Assembly: GCA_031429105.1 (NCBI GenBank)
Contig: JANOYV010000066.1
Coordinates: 1 to 64,000, forward strand
From: JAKFWF01 sp031429105
GTDB lineage: Bacteria > Pseudomonadota > Alphaproteobacteria > Rhizobiales > Hyphomicrobiaceae
Direction: 5' to 3'
Length of the DNA: 64,000 nucleotides
A program made the translations under genes and the position numbers. A model generated the notes under the pieces. The model did no database searches. It had not been told where the DNA came from and saw only the letters and a program-made list of their open reading frames with translations. Shown piece after piece: positions 53,648-62,549 of the stretch (position 1 is the first letter of the stretch; every line of letters begins with the position of its first letter).

Positions 53648-54655
53648 ATGCTGGATACGATGCAACGGGTCTACCCCACGGAGGAAATGCTGGCGCTTCT
53701 CGAATGGTATCGGGAGGCGGGTGTAACCCATGCGGTCGATGACATCGCAACTGATTGGCGCGCGCGTGGTGCGGACGCGCCCGGCAAGGGTTTTAAGTAC
53801 CCAGCGTTAGAGCGGCACACCGAGGCCGGTTCGCCAACACTAACGCCGCGCCCCGTCGAACGCGCAATGCCTGTCGCTCCCCAGCAAAGACCTTCATCCG
53901 CCTCGAGCCAACCACCACCTTGGGACGTCGACGAATACGACGAACCGCCGCAACCGGCACAGCGCGCGGCTCCACCGCCGCAGCCCGCGCGCGCGCCCCA
54001 GCGTCCGGCGACCACGCCCGCACCACGTGCCTTTCCGACAGCCGCGCCCGATGATGCGACGATTGCCGCCCGAACAGCTGCCCAAGGTGCCACATCCCTC
54101 GACGACCTGCGCCGCAGTCTGGAGGCCTTTGACGGTTGTGCGCTGAAGGCAACGGCAAAATCGCTGTGCTTCTATCGGGGAGCCGCCCGCGCGCAACTCA
54201 TGGTGATTGGCGAAGCGCCGATCCGCGAAGATGATATGGCGGGCACGCCGTTTATCGGTCCGCCTGGACAGCTGCTGGATCGGATGCTGGCGGCAATCGG
54301 CCATAGCGAGACAGATACTCACATGGCGAACATTGTCTATTGGCGCCCTCCCGGCAATCGCACACCAACACCGGCTGAAGCGCAGATTTGTCGGCCGTTC
54401 CTGGAACGCCAGATCGAGCTTGTAGCGCCCGATGTGGTGCTCGTGCTCGGCGGCACGGCTGCCAAGCATATCTTGAACGCGGTCGAGGGAATTGTTCGGC
54501 TGCGCGGCACCTGGCGCGAGATTACCGTTGGGGCGCACACGGCCCGCGTGATGACAACGCTTGGGCCTGATTTTCTGTTGAAGACGCCATCAAAAAAAGG
54601 CCAAGCGTGGTCGGATTTGTTGGCCGTCAAAATCGCACTTGATACACCGAAATAG
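53648..54655 (+). CDS. Uracil-DNA glycosylase, family 4 (alphaproteobacterial type)
   Basis: The protein has a helical N-terminus, a Pro/Ala-rich linker (about residues 60-140) and a C-terminal family-4-like glycosylase domain of about 190 residues. The active-site motif reads GEAPIREDDMAGTPFIG, where GEAPG is usual, and a second motif is WRPPGNRTPT. Thermophilic family-4 enzymes bind an iron-sulfur cluster with four cysteines; here only Cys in FDGC and Cys in AQIC lie at the right places, and the others are replaced. The start may be ATG 53648 or 53660. It should remove uracil from DNA. Confidence 0.85.
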   Translation: MLDTMQRVYPTEEMLALLEWYREAGVTHAVDDIATDWRARGADAPGKGFKYPALERHTEAGSPTLTPRPVERAMPVAPQQRPSSASSQPPPWDVDEYDEPPQPAQRAAPPPQPARAPQRPATTPAPRAFPTAAPDDATIAARTAAQGATSLDDLRRSLEAFDGCALKATAKSLCFYRGAARAQLMVIGEAPIREDDMAGTPFIGPPGQLLDRMLAAIGHSETDTHMANIVYWRPPGNRTPTPAEAQICRPFLERQIELVAPDVVLVLGGTAAKHILNAVEGIVRLRGTWREITVGAHTARVMTTLGPDFLLKTPSKKGQAWSDLLAVKIALDTPK

Positions 54656-54668
54656 AGGACCGAAGGCC

Positions 54669-55208
54669 ATGCCCCGGATCGACGAGAGCCGCCCGTTCAA
54701 TCCAGTGCGCATTGCGGTGCTGACGGTATCAGATACGCGCCAAGTGGCCGACGACAAATCCGGCAATACGCTTGTTGATCTGCTGACGGCGGACGGCCAC
54801 GTGCTCGCTGACCGGGCGATCGTGAAAGACGATGTGGCCCAGATCCGCGCCCGCGTGCAGAGCTGGATCGCCCATCCCGAAATCGACGTGGTGATTACCA
54901 CCGGTGGCACCGGCTTTACCGGGCGCGATGTGACGCCAGAAGCGCTCAGACCGCTGTTCGAAAAGGAAATCGACGGCTTCTCGACGGTGTTCCACATCAT
55001 CAGTTACGCCAAGATTGAAACCTCGACGATCCAGTCGCGGGCGTGCGCCGGGCTCGCCGGTGAGACTTACATTTTTTGCCTGCCGGGTTCGCCTGGAGCC
55101 TGCAAGGATGCTTGGCTTGGCATTCTCAAGTGGCAACTTGATAACCGTCATCGCCCCTGCAACTTCGTCGAGATCATGCCGCGGTTGGGCGAGCATCGGG
55201 GTAAGTAG
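54669..55208 (+). CDS. moaB: Molybdenum cofactor biosynthesis protein B
   Basis: From the ATG at 54669 the protein is 179 residues. It has the MoaB/MogA fold with RIAVLTVSDTR near the start, the molybdopterin-binding TTGGTGFTGRDVTPEA and the late FCLPGSPGACKDAW. In bacteria MoaB-type proteins adenylylate molybdopterin or have a MogA-like role. The cofactor is needed by SoxC in this window. It follows the glycosylase gene by 13 bases and is likely co-transcribed. Confidence 0.95.
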   Translation: MPRIDESRPFNPVRIAVLTVSDTRQVADDKSGNTLVDLLTADGHVLADRAIVKDDVAQIRARVQSWIAHPEIDVVITTGGTGFTGRDVTPEALRPLFEKEIDGFSTVFHIISYAKIETSTIQSRACAGLAGETYIFCLPGSPGACKDAWLGILKWQLDNRHRPCNFVEIMPRLGEHRGK

Positions 55209-55330
55209 TCAACGAGGGTATGCGGGATCTCCCAACCCCGTTCAGCTTGTCCTGCAAATATCTACCGGACAGCGGTGGTCTGCTGTACACGGCTTGCTGG
55301 TAACGACCCTATCAATCCGAGGAAATTCGA

Positions 55331-56404
55331 ATGCGCTTCAGAAATCGTCAGGGGTCACCTCTGGCGCGAGGCCTGTGTCTAGCCATGGCGGTGATGGCGC
55401 TTGCCGTTGCTAGCGTTGCACTATTGGCACTTCAGCCCGCCCACGCCCAAACGCCACGCACGCAACTCATCGTGCACTCGACGCTCGAAGCCGACAACAT
55501 CGCTGAGTTCAAGCGCGCCTTCGAGGCCGATAATCCAGACATTGAAATCATCTGGAGCCGTGATGCGACAGGCGTGATCACGGCGCGGATCGTCGCCGAG
55601 GGCGAACAGCAAAAAGCCGATGCGATTTGGGGGCTTGCCGTCACGTCGATTGCCAAGATCAAGACCTTGGGGTTGCTGGTGCCCTATGCGCCGGCCAACC
55701 TTGCGGCACTCAAGCCGTCGTTTCGCGATAAGGCTGATCCACCCTCGTGGGTGGGTATGGAGGCCTGGGTTGCGGCCGTCTGCTTCAACACGATCGAGGC
55801 GGACAAGCTCGGGCTCAAAAAGCCGACATCCTGGTTCGACCTGCTCGACCCCGCTTTTAAGGGCCGTATCCTGTTGTCCAATCCAGCTTCGTCCGGCACC
55901 GGCTTCTTTCACGTCTCGGGCTGGATCCAGATGTTCGGCGAGGAGAAGGCGTGGGCATTCATGGATCGCCTGCACGACAATATCGCGCAATACCAGCACT
56001 CCGGCACCAAGCCGTGCCGTGATGCTGCGACCGGCGAGTTCGCGGTTGGTATCTCGTATGAGCTCGCAGGTGCATCACTCAAGACCAAAGGCGCGCCGCT
56101 TGATGTTTTACTGATGAAGGAAGGCGGCGGCTGGGACATGGATACGGCTGCCATTCTTAAAGGCACGAAGAAGCTCGATGCGGCCGAGCGGTTAATGGAT
56201 TTCGCTGCCAGCCGGAAGGCGAACGAGCTTTACGCCAAGTTCGTGTCGCAGGTGGCGATTGAGGGCGTGGCAAAGCCGATCCCGAATTATCCGGAAGGAG
56301 TTGCTGCATCGATGATCAAGAACGACCTCGATTGGGCGGCTGAAAACCGCGACCGCATCATCAAGGAATGGCAACGCCGCTACGAGTCGAAGTCAGCGAA
56401 GTAA
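55331..56404 (+). CDS. ABC substrate-binding protein, 2-aminoethylphosphonate/iron type
   Basis: The 357-residue protein has a signal peptide (about 1-40, PAHAQT) and the binding-protein layout of the PhnS/FbpA group: LIVHSTLEADNIAEFKRAF, then KADAIWGLAVTS and TSWFDLLDPAFKGRILLSNP. The closest family pattern is that of putative 2-aminoethylphosphonate binding proteins, but related proteins bind ferric iron. No permease, ATPase or phosphonate enzymes lie nearby, so it is an orphan subunit. It is convergent with puuD-like across 51 bases. Confidence 0.87.
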   Translation: MRFRNRQGSPLARGLCLAMAVMALAVASVALLALQPAHAQTPRTQLIVHSTLEADNIAEFKRAFEADNPDIEIIWSRDATGVITARIVAEGEQQKADAIWGLAVTSIAKIKTLGLLVPYAPANLAALKPSFRDKADPPSWVGMEAWVAAVCFNTIEADKLGLKKPTSWFDLLDPAFKGRILLSNPASSGTGFFHVSGWIQMFGEEKAWAFMDRLHDNIAQYQHSGTKPCRDAATGEFAVGISYELAGASLKTKGAPLDVLLMKEGGGWDMDTAAILKGTKKLDAAERLMDFAASRKANELYAKFVSQVAIEGVAKPIPNYPEGVAASMIKNDLDWAAENRDRIIKEWQRRYESKSAK

Positions 56405-56455
56405 AGCTGGATCGAGGGATGCCGGACAGCGAAGCGCGCCAATGATTGCGCACTC

Positions 56456-57247
56456 TCAAGCGGCGCGCTTCCAGTCCAGTAATGCAGTCCCAAACGCCTG
56501 GAACAGTGCCCGATTGATCGGGTTGTGCTGCGGATCATACTCCGCATGCCATTGGACGCCGAGTGCGAAGCCGGTCGCATCGGCGATGCGGATCGCTTCG
56601 ATCGTGCTGTCTTCGGCGATGCCCTCGATGACGACCCGCTCACCGGCCTCGAGGATGCCCTGCCCATGCAGGGAGTTGACCCGGATCGTTTCAACGCCGA
56701 GCAACTGCGCGAAGGTGCCGCCAGGGACGAGGCTCACGTCGTGGCGGTCGGCAAACACGACGGTCGGGTCAGGGTGGACTTCGCCAGTGTCGAGCCGCGG
56801 CATCCGATGGTTCATGCGACCGGGCAATTCGCGAATCTCTGGGTGCAACGATCCGCCGAACGCCACGTTCATTTCCTGAAAGCCACGGCAGATGCCGAAG
56901 ATCGGCATACCCCGCTTCACGCACTCCGCGGTGAGCATCAACGCCATATCGTCCCGGCGTTCGTCGTAGGGCTCGTGCGCACTGTGGGGTTCGCATTTGA
57001 ACCGAGTTGGATGCACGTTCGCGCGGGCGCCGGTCAGCAGCACGCCGTCAACCACATCTAACAGCGCGCCGATATCCGTGATGTCGGGCGCGCCTGCAAA
57101 CATCAGCGGCAGCGCGTTGGCAACCTCTGCAATCGCCCTGAGATTGCGCTCACCCACCATCTGGGTCGTGAAGCGGTTTTCGACAACGTGCGCATTGCCG
57201 ATCACGCCGACGACTGGCCTGCCGGAAGCCTGGCCCCGCTGTGTCAC
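56456..57247 (-). CDS. Gamma-glutamyl-gamma-aminobutyrate hydrolase-like class I amidotransferase
   Basis: This 263-residue protein is a class I glutamine-amidotransferase-type hydrolase. The nucleophile is Cys120 in GICRGFQEMN and the His-Glu pair is in VQWHAEYDP. The pattern matches PuuD, which frees GABA from its gamma-glutamyl conjugate in putrescine breakdown. The start is GTG at 57247 with GAGG seven bases upstream. The other puu genes are not in the window, so the substrate may differ. Confidence 0.9.
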   Translation of the reverse strand: MTQRGQASGRPVVGVIGNAHVVENRFTTQMVGERNLRAIAEVANALPLMFAGAPDITDIGALLDVVDGVLLTGARANVHPTRFKCEPHSAHEPYDERRDDMALMLTAECVKRGMPIFGICRGFQEMNVAFGGSLHPEIRELPGRMNHRMPRLDTGEVHPDPTVVFADRHDVSLVPGGTFAQLLGVETIRVNSLHGQGILEAGERVVIEGIAEDSTIEAIRIADATGFALGVQWHAEYDPQHNPINRALFQAFGTALLDWKRAA

Positions 57248-57384
57248 TTCGCAACCTCACGACCAAATCGCAACATAAGGCTTGGATGCTCCGGTTAGCA
57301 GTTTGAATCGATGACCATCATAGGCAATCGAGTATGCACGTGCAGCCCGCCTGTGGGGTATCTGCTGTGCACTTAATTCGACCC

Positions 57385-58059
57385 TTATTGCGCTTTTTGC
57401 CCATAATTCTTGAATTTTTCGAGCACAATGGTCATTTCGTGAGCATCCAAGATGTGCGGCTGCCCAAGCGTCAGCACTTTGTAATACTGCTCCGCCAGCA
57501 CCTCGACGGCCTGCGCTAACTCAAGTGCTGCCGATAACGACTCGCCGATGGCGATTTGCCCATGGTTGGCAAGCAAGCACGCGTCGCGATGTTTCAATCC
57601 TATGGCGACGTGCGCTGATAGTTCCGCCGAGCCAAAGGTCGCGTAGGGCACGCACGGGATGTCCGCACCGCCCGCAGCTGCAACCATGTAGTGGAACGCT
57701 GGAATCGACAGATGCGCGCAGGCCAGCACCGTCGCATGCATCGAGTGCGTGTGAACCATGGCGTGGCGATCAGGACGCGCAGCGTATGCGCTCAAATGAA
57801 ATTGCCACTCGCTGGAGGGCTTGCGGGCAGCCTTTGGCACCATTCCATCGTGGTCGATAAAAACGATATCCTTGGGGCCAATTGCATCATAGGCCATGCC
57901 GGAAGGGGTGATCAGCATGCCCGTGCTCCACCGCAGCGATACGTTGCCGGCGCGCCCTGGTGACAGTCCCATGCGGCTCATCTGTAGCGCTGTATCGATA
58001 ACAGCTGACCGGGCAGCGCTTTCGGTCCCCTTGGACTTCGGGGCAGATTTCATGCTCAT
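57385..58059 (-). CDS. Class II aldolase/adducin family protein
   Basis: From the ATG at 58059 the protein is 224 residues. The zinc ligands fit Glu84 (KPSSEWQFH), His103 and His105 (VHTHSMH) and a late histidine in LANHGQIA. This is the fuculose-phosphate aldolase/ribulose-phosphate epimerase fold. The N-terminal GLSPGRAGNVSLR fits the group. The substrate is unknown. It is divergent from the CobW gene, 91 bases apart. Confidence 0.92.
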   Translation of the reverse strand: MSMKSAPKSKGTESAARSAVIDTALQMSRMGLSPGRAGNVSLRWSTGMLITPSGMAYDAIGPKDIVFIDHDGMVPKAARKPSSEWQFHLSAYAARPDRHAMVHTHSMHATVLACAHLSIPAFHYMVAAAGGADIPCVPYATFGSAELSAHVAIGLKHRDACLLANHGQIAIGESLSAALELAQAVEVLAEQYYKVLTLGQPHILDAHEMTIVLEKFKNYGQKAQ

Positions 58060-58150
58060 GCTGTTTCGCTCTTGAACGGGCCATCCAAGTCGTGGGATGC
58101 GCCCTTCAGCCAATATACGTCACTCAATACATTCCTCAGGAAAAACAATC

Positions 58151-59221
58151 GTGCAATTGCCCATACCGTTAACAATTCTGACCGGTTTTCTTGGCAGCGG
58201 GAAGACAACATTGCTAAAGGCAGTGTTGAAATCTCCTGCCATGGCTGGCACGGCCGTGATTGTGAACGAGTTTGGTGAGGTCGGCCTCGATGACGCGCTG
58301 ATCCGGTCAACGGGTTCGGCGATCGGCGATAGCACCGTGTTGCTGCCGTCGGGCTGCGTGTGCTGCGAAGTGCAGGGTGATCTGATTGCGGCGCTGCTCA
58401 AGCTGCATGGGGATGTTCTGGCTGGCAAAATCCCCGAGATTTCGCGCGTTGTGCTCGAAACCACCGGGTTGGCTGATCCGGGCCCGATTGCGAGTGCGCT
58501 GATCAATGATCGCGACTTGTTTCGCGTCTACCGGCTCGACAGCATCGTTACCACTGTCGATGCCGAGCACATTCGTGCAGAACTTGCCGATAACGCCGAG
58601 CCCGCCCGCCAGATTGCGTTGGCCGATCGGTTGGTGCTCACCAAAACGGATCGCGTGACCCAAGCTGCCGCTGACGATATCGCTTGGCTGCTGGGTGAAC
58701 TCAATGCAGCCGCGCCAGTGACGCGGGTGGTCAAAGGTGACATTGATCCAACACTGTTGTTCGGCATTGGTGCGACCGAGATAACTGCAACCGGTGCAAA
58801 CGCTGCTGCCTGGTTAGCCGCCGATAAAATTTCAGGTGCCAACGGGCATGATCACGATTGCTCAGTGCACGGCTGTGATCATGCAGATCATGCTCACCCA
58901 CACGCCGACGGGCCGCCCGCGCACTTGCACGGCATTCGCTCATTTTGCTTGACGTTCGAAGTGCCGCTCGATGGCCGTAAGCTCGAAGGCGTTATGGAGG
59001 CGGTGCGCCTCGTCTACGGACCAAAGATCTTGCGCATGAAGGGAATTATCGCCGTCATGGGCGAGCCGCGACCGGTCGTGATTCATGGCGTCGCACAGAC
59101 GTTCTATCCGACCGAGCAATTGGAGGCTTGGCCGAGCGACGATCATCGCTCGCGCATTGTCTTCATCACCAAGGACCTGGATGAAGCCTCGGTCCGCATG
59201 GCGTTCGGGCCATTATTTTGA
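58151..59221 (+). CDS. CobW/COG0523 family GTPase, metal-trafficking
   Basis: From the GTG at 58151 (AGGAA eight bases upstream) the protein is 356 residues. The G1 motif is TGFLGSGKTT (11-20), the metal-binding CxCC motif is in SGCVCCEVQ (about 69-72) and the base-specificity motif is TKTD. A histidine-rich linker (about 233-260, with HDHDCSVHGCDHADHAH) can hold metal. The C-terminal CobW domain starts after it. Members deliver zinc, cobalt or iron to target enzymes. No B12 or zinc-regulator site could be seen upstream, so the metal is not known. Confidence 0.93.
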   Translation: MQLPIPLTILTGFLGSGKTTLLKAVLKSPAMAGTAVIVNEFGEVGLDDALIRSTGSAIGDSTVLLPSGCVCCEVQGDLIAALLKLHGDVLAGKIPEISRVVLETTGLADPGPIASALINDRDLFRVYRLDSIVTTVDAEHIRAELADNAEPARQIALADRLVLTKTDRVTQAAADDIAWLLGELNAAAPVTRVVKGDIDPTLLFGIGATEITATGANAAAWLAADKISGANGHDHDCSVHGCDHADHAHPHADGPPAHLHGIRSFCLTFEVPLDGRKLEGVMEAVRLVYGPKILRMKGIIAVMGEPRPVVIHGVAQTFYPTEQLEAWPSDDHRSRIVFITKDLDEASVRMAFGPLF

Positions 59222-59223
59222 TT

Positions 59224-59264
59224 GCCGCATCCGACGCCCTCGCGGGGAGCCAGCCGGATGCGGC
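59224..59264. terminator. Two-way terminator hairpin between cobW-like and FAH-like genes
   Basis: A perfect ten-base stem (GCCGCATCCG and CGGATGCGGC) encloses a 21-base loop that itself can fold (CCC/GGG). It fills the 54-base gap between two convergent genes, where a shared terminator is expected. A short A-run follows on the plus strand, so its T-run would serve minus-strand transcripts coming from the right only weakly. Confidence 0.65.
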
Positions 59265-59275
59265 GATAAAACCGC

Positions 59276-59962
59276 TTAAACCACAGTCACATCCAAATCA
59301 GCGACACCGTCGACGTGACCCTTGAGATGATCGCCCTTTTTGACCGCGCCGACGCCTGCTGGTGTGCCGGTGAAAATGAGATCGCCAGCCTTCAGTGCCC
59401 ACAGGCTCGACAGATATTCGATCTGTGATGGGATATCCCAGATCATCTCGGCGAGGTCGCCGGTTTGCTTGCGCACGCCGTTGAGGTCGAGCCAGATCGC
59501 ACCTTTCGACGGATGGCCGATCTTCGAGGCGGGTTGGATCGCGGTGCACGGTGCGGAATCGTCGAACGCCTTGCCGATCTCCCACGGGCGACCGGTTTTC
59601 TTCGATATGCCTTGCAGGTCGCGGCGCGTCATGTCGAGCGCCACTGCATAGCCGAAGATGTGACCGAGCGCGTCGGCGGCCTTGATGTTCTTGCCGCCGC
59701 TCTTCAGCGCGACGACAAGTTCAATCTCCCAATGCACGTCGGTCGAAACGCTGGGGTAGGGGAACTTGCCATCGGTGCGCAGGGCATCGGGCGTTTTCAT
59801 GAAGAAGAAGGGCGGTTCTTTATCTGGATCAAAGCCCATTTCGCGCGTGTGTTCGGCGTAGTTGCGGCCGACGCAATAGAGGCGGCGCACGGGGAAGAGT
59901 GCGCCGGAGCCAGCCACCGGCAACGCTGCCTGCGGTGGGCAATCGATCACGTAAGTCGTCAT
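59276..59962 (-). CDS. Fumarylacetoacetate hydrolase family protein
   Basis: From the ATG at 59962 (AGAGGAA upstream) the protein is 228 residues. The fold is that of FAH-type hydrolases: CVGRNYAEHTREMG, the metal ligands in HWEIELVV and ALDMTRRDLQ, and the late GDLIFTGTPAGVG. Members act as fumarylpyruvate hydrolases or acylpyruvases in aromatic and ring-cleavage pathways. The substrate is not fixed by sequence. Its stop is 54 bases from the convergent CobW gene. Confidence 0.94.
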   Translation of the reverse strand: MTTYVIDCPPQAALPVAGSGALFPVRRLYCVGRNYAEHTREMGFDPDKEPPFFFMKTPDALRTDGKFPYPSVSTDVHWEIELVVALKSGGKNIKAADALGHIFGYAVALDMTRRDLQGISKKTGRPWEIGKAFDDSAPCTAIQPASKIGHPSKGAIWLDLNGVRKQTGDLAEMIWDIPSQIEYLSSLWALKAGDLIFTGTPAGVGAVKKGDHLKGHVDGVADLDVTVV

Positions 59963-60095
59963 GCGGCATTCCTCTGGTTGATTTAAATGCCGCCCGCCGG
60001 TTTCGCGCCCATTTCTCACGAAACACAGCTCAGCGGATAAAAATTCGGTCGGGTCAAACCGGGCGTATTGCGCGACTTGAACTAACCGATGTGGC

Positions 60096-61136
60096 TTACG
60101 CCACCTTTTTCATCAAGTTGCGATTGATCAGCGTTTCGGCAATCTGGATCGTATTGAGCGCGGCCCCCTTGCGCAGGTTATCCGAGACCACCCAAAGCAC
60201 GAGACCGTTCTCAACCGTTGCGTCGGCACGGATGCGGCTGATGAAGGTCGCATCGTCTCCGGCGCACTCCTGAGGCGTGATGTAACCGCCGTCTTCGTGC
60301 TTATCGATCACGACGCAACCCGGCGCCTCGCGCAGGATCGAGCGGGCAAATTCGGCTGACATTGGTTTTTCAAATTCGACGTTGATTGATTCCGAATGGC
60401 CAACGAATACCGGCACGCGCACGCAAGTGGCCACCACCTTGATCTTCGGATCGAGGATCTTCTTGGTCTCCGCCATCATCTTCCACTCTTCCTTGGTGAA
60501 GCCGTCTTCCATGAAGACGTCGATGTGTGGAATAACGTTGAAGGCGATTTCCTTGGGGAATTTCTTGGCCGAGACTTCCTGGCCCGGCACGTACTTGCCC
60601 TTGGTCTGCGACCACAACTCGTCCATTGCAGCCTTGCCCGCGCCCGAGACCGACTGATAGGTCGACACGACGATCCGCTTGATCGTCGCTTCATCGTGGA
60701 GCGGCTTTAACGCAACCACCATTTGCGCCGTTGAACAATTTGGATTGGCGATGATGTTCTTACGGCTGTTCTTTTTCATGTAGCCGTCGAGCACGTGCGC
60801 GTTCACTTCCGGCACGACCAGCGGCACGTCGATGTCGTAGCGCCACGCCGACGAATTATCGATCACAAGCGCCCCGCTCGCACCGATCTTTGGCGCCCAT
60901 TCCTTGGCAACGGCGCCGCCCGCCGACATGATCACGAAGTCCATCTTCGAGAAATCGAAACGCTCGATATCTTCGCATTTGAGAGTCCGGTCGCCAAACG
61001 ACACGCCCTTACCAACAGAACGGCGCGAGGCGATCGCGTGCACTTCGGTTGCCGGGAATTTGCGCTCGTCGAGAATCGTAAGCATTTCATGGCCCACGTT
61101 CCCCGTGGCACCAACGATTGCGACCTTGTAGCCCAT
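60096..61136 (-). CDS. asd: Aspartate-semialdehyde dehydrogenase
   Basis: Asd reduces aspartyl phosphate to aspartate semialdehyde, the branch point to lysine, threonine and methionine. The protein is 346 residues. The NADP-binding motif is VAIVGATGNVGHEML at the N-terminus, and the catalytic cysteine is Cys134 in NPNCSTAQMV. GGAG lies eight bases before the ATG. All segments expected of the enzyme are intact. Confidence 0.98.
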   Translation of the reverse strand: MGYKVAIVGATGNVGHEMLTILDERKFPATEVHAIASRRSVGKGVSFGDRTLKCEDIERFDFSKMDFVIMSAGGAVAKEWAPKIGASGALVIDNSSAWRYDIDVPLVVPEVNAHVLDGYMKKNSRKNIIANPNCSTAQMVVALKPLHDEATIKRIVVSTYQSVSGAGKAAMDELWSQTKGKYVPGQEVSAKKFPKEIAFNVIPHIDVFMEDGFTKEEWKMMAETKKILDPKIKVVATCVRVPVFVGHSESINVEFEKPMSAEFARSILREAPGCVVIDKHEDGGYITPQECAGDDATFISRIRADATVENGLVLWVVSDNLRKGAALNTIQIAETLINRNLMKKVA

Positions 61137-61315
61137 AGCAGTATCTCCGATTGCTGCACGCGACCCTATATGCCGGAGCAGGCAGGGAGCGTCATAGCTG
61201 ATTTTGCCGCAGAATCAATCGGGAGATGGGTTTGCTGGGGAAAGGACTGTGCTGTTATGCGCCCACAAAATACGTGGCCAGCCATGACTGCGGCCGACCT
61301 AAACGGGACGGGTCA

Positions 61316-61444
61316 TCATGGTTTCTGAATGGTGACCGAAGGAAGTTTTATTTCGACGGTGTTGCGCTGCTTGTCCCAATACAAATAACCGACGATGGCG
61401 ACAGCCACGATCAAGCCACCAATTAAAAACGATTTGGCGTCCAT
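61316..61444 (-). CDS. 42-residue single-helix membrane microprotein
   Basis: The frame encodes MDAKSFLIGGLIVAVAIVG, then YLYWDKQRNTVEIKLPSVTI and a short end: one transmembrane helix (about residues 6-22) followed by a charged, beta-like tail. Small proteins of this form occur widely in Rhizobiales without a known role. A purine-rich AGAAAG lies about nine bases upstream of the ATG. The protein-like pattern and placement in an otherwise empty gap support that it is real. Confidence 0.65.
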   Translation of the reverse strand: MDAKSFLIGGLIVAVAIVGYLYWDKQRNTVEIKLPSVTIQKP

Positions 61445-61583
61445 AGAATTTCACTTTCTAGATTTGGTCCGCAGTCGAAGCAAAAATTCTAAAATTGTGA
61501 CGGAAACGTGAATGAAGCGCGTTCTTGGTTTGAATGCGTTCAGCAGAAACGTCTGGCAATTTAATCACTTGGCCGAGGTCAGC

Positions 61584-61670
61584 CTAGAACCAACGGCCTC
61601 GCCCGTAGAAGCCACCACCGCCGAGCACGATAAGCACGATCAGTAAGATGAGGAGCGTATTGGTGTCCAT
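61584..61670 (-). CDS. 28-residue hydrophobic microprotein with Gly-rich C-terminus
   Basis: The frame encodes MDTNTLLILLIVLIVLGGGG, then FYGRGRW and a final Phe: one hydrophobic helix with a glycine and basic-aromatic tail. AGGT lies eight bases before the ATG. Very similar tiny peptides are common in Rhizobiales genomes and have no assigned function. It shares its MD-X-X start and hydrophobic helix with the 42-residue protein 140 bases away. Confidence 0.65.
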   Translation of the reverse strand: MDTNTLLILLIVLIVLGGGGFYGRGRWF

Positions 61671-61799
61671 GGAAGTTACCTGCCAGCCGCTGAGTATTTT
61701 TCGCGCCATTCTTGGCGTATGGTGCCTAAACGCGCTGACCCGCTGGAAAGTTCCAGAATACGTGACGTATTTCGTTGGTGAAGGGTCCGCAAGGCTCGG

Positions 61800-62549
61800 T
61801 CAAACGACGAGCGGCTTTGCGATCAATACGCTTCCAAGTGCAATGAGGCCGGTGAAAAACCAACGCTTGAAAGTCGTCGCATCGATCGTCACTCGCACGG
61901 TTTGCCCAATCGCCTGTCCGGCAAGTGCTGGTATCAACGTGCCGATGGCCGTCCAGGCTAGTCCGCCTTCGGCGAGTCCGGTTGAACCCAGCGTCGCCGC
62001 CAACGCTAGCGTGGAGACGAAGAAAGACACTCCAAGGGCCTGCACGAGTTCGTTTTTTTCGAACCCGACTGCCTGCAGATAGGGCACGGCTGGGATCACG
62101 AATATGCCGGTGGCGGCCGTGATGGCGCCGGTGATGGCCCCGACCAACGGTGACAGCCAGCTCTCGTGACGTCGCTCGACACGAAATTGAACTTCGGCGA
62201 GTCCGAGACCACCGTAGATCACCAGGGCTGCGCCAAGCGCTGCTGCAGCAAGTTTGGCATCGGCGCCGTTGATCAAGCCGCCACCGGCAAATGTACCCAT
62301 GACGATCCCAAACATCATCGGCCACAGCCGTCGGCACAGAGGTACGAGTGTAGTTGCGGGGCGCATCTGTTGAATGTTCGTAATCGTCGACGGAAAGATC
62401 AGTAAAACTGCAGCTTGGGCGGGCGACATAACCAAGCTTAACAGGCCGATGGAAATGGTCGGAAGTCCTAGCCCGATCACGCCCTTTACAAAACCGGCAA
62501 GAAGGAAGACGCCGCCAATTGTAGCAATCAAGGTCGGAGACAGGTCCAT
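61800..62549 (-). CDS. TSUP-family (TauE/SafE) membrane transporter
   Basis: This 249-residue protein has eight predicted helices and the paired TSUP repeats: AGFVKGVIGLGLPTISIGLL in the first half and GAITGAITAATGIFVIPAVPY in the second. Family members move sulfite, sulfoacetate and other organic anions. It is of a different subgroup from the TSUP gene in the sox locus and is not beside sulfur genes. The substrate is unknown. Confidence 0.88.
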   Translation of the reverse strand: MDLSPTLIATIGGVFLLAGFVKGVIGLGLPTISIGLLSLVMSPAQAAVLLIFPSTITNIQQMRPATTLVPLCRRLWPMMFGIVMGTFAGGGLINGADAKLAAAALGAALVIYGGLGLAEVQFRVERRHESWLSPLVGAITGAITAATGIFVIPAVPYLQAVGFEKNELVQALGVSFFVSTLALAATLGSTGLAEGGLAWTAIGTLIPALAGQAIGQTVRVTIDATTFKRWFFTGLIALGSVLIAKPLVV

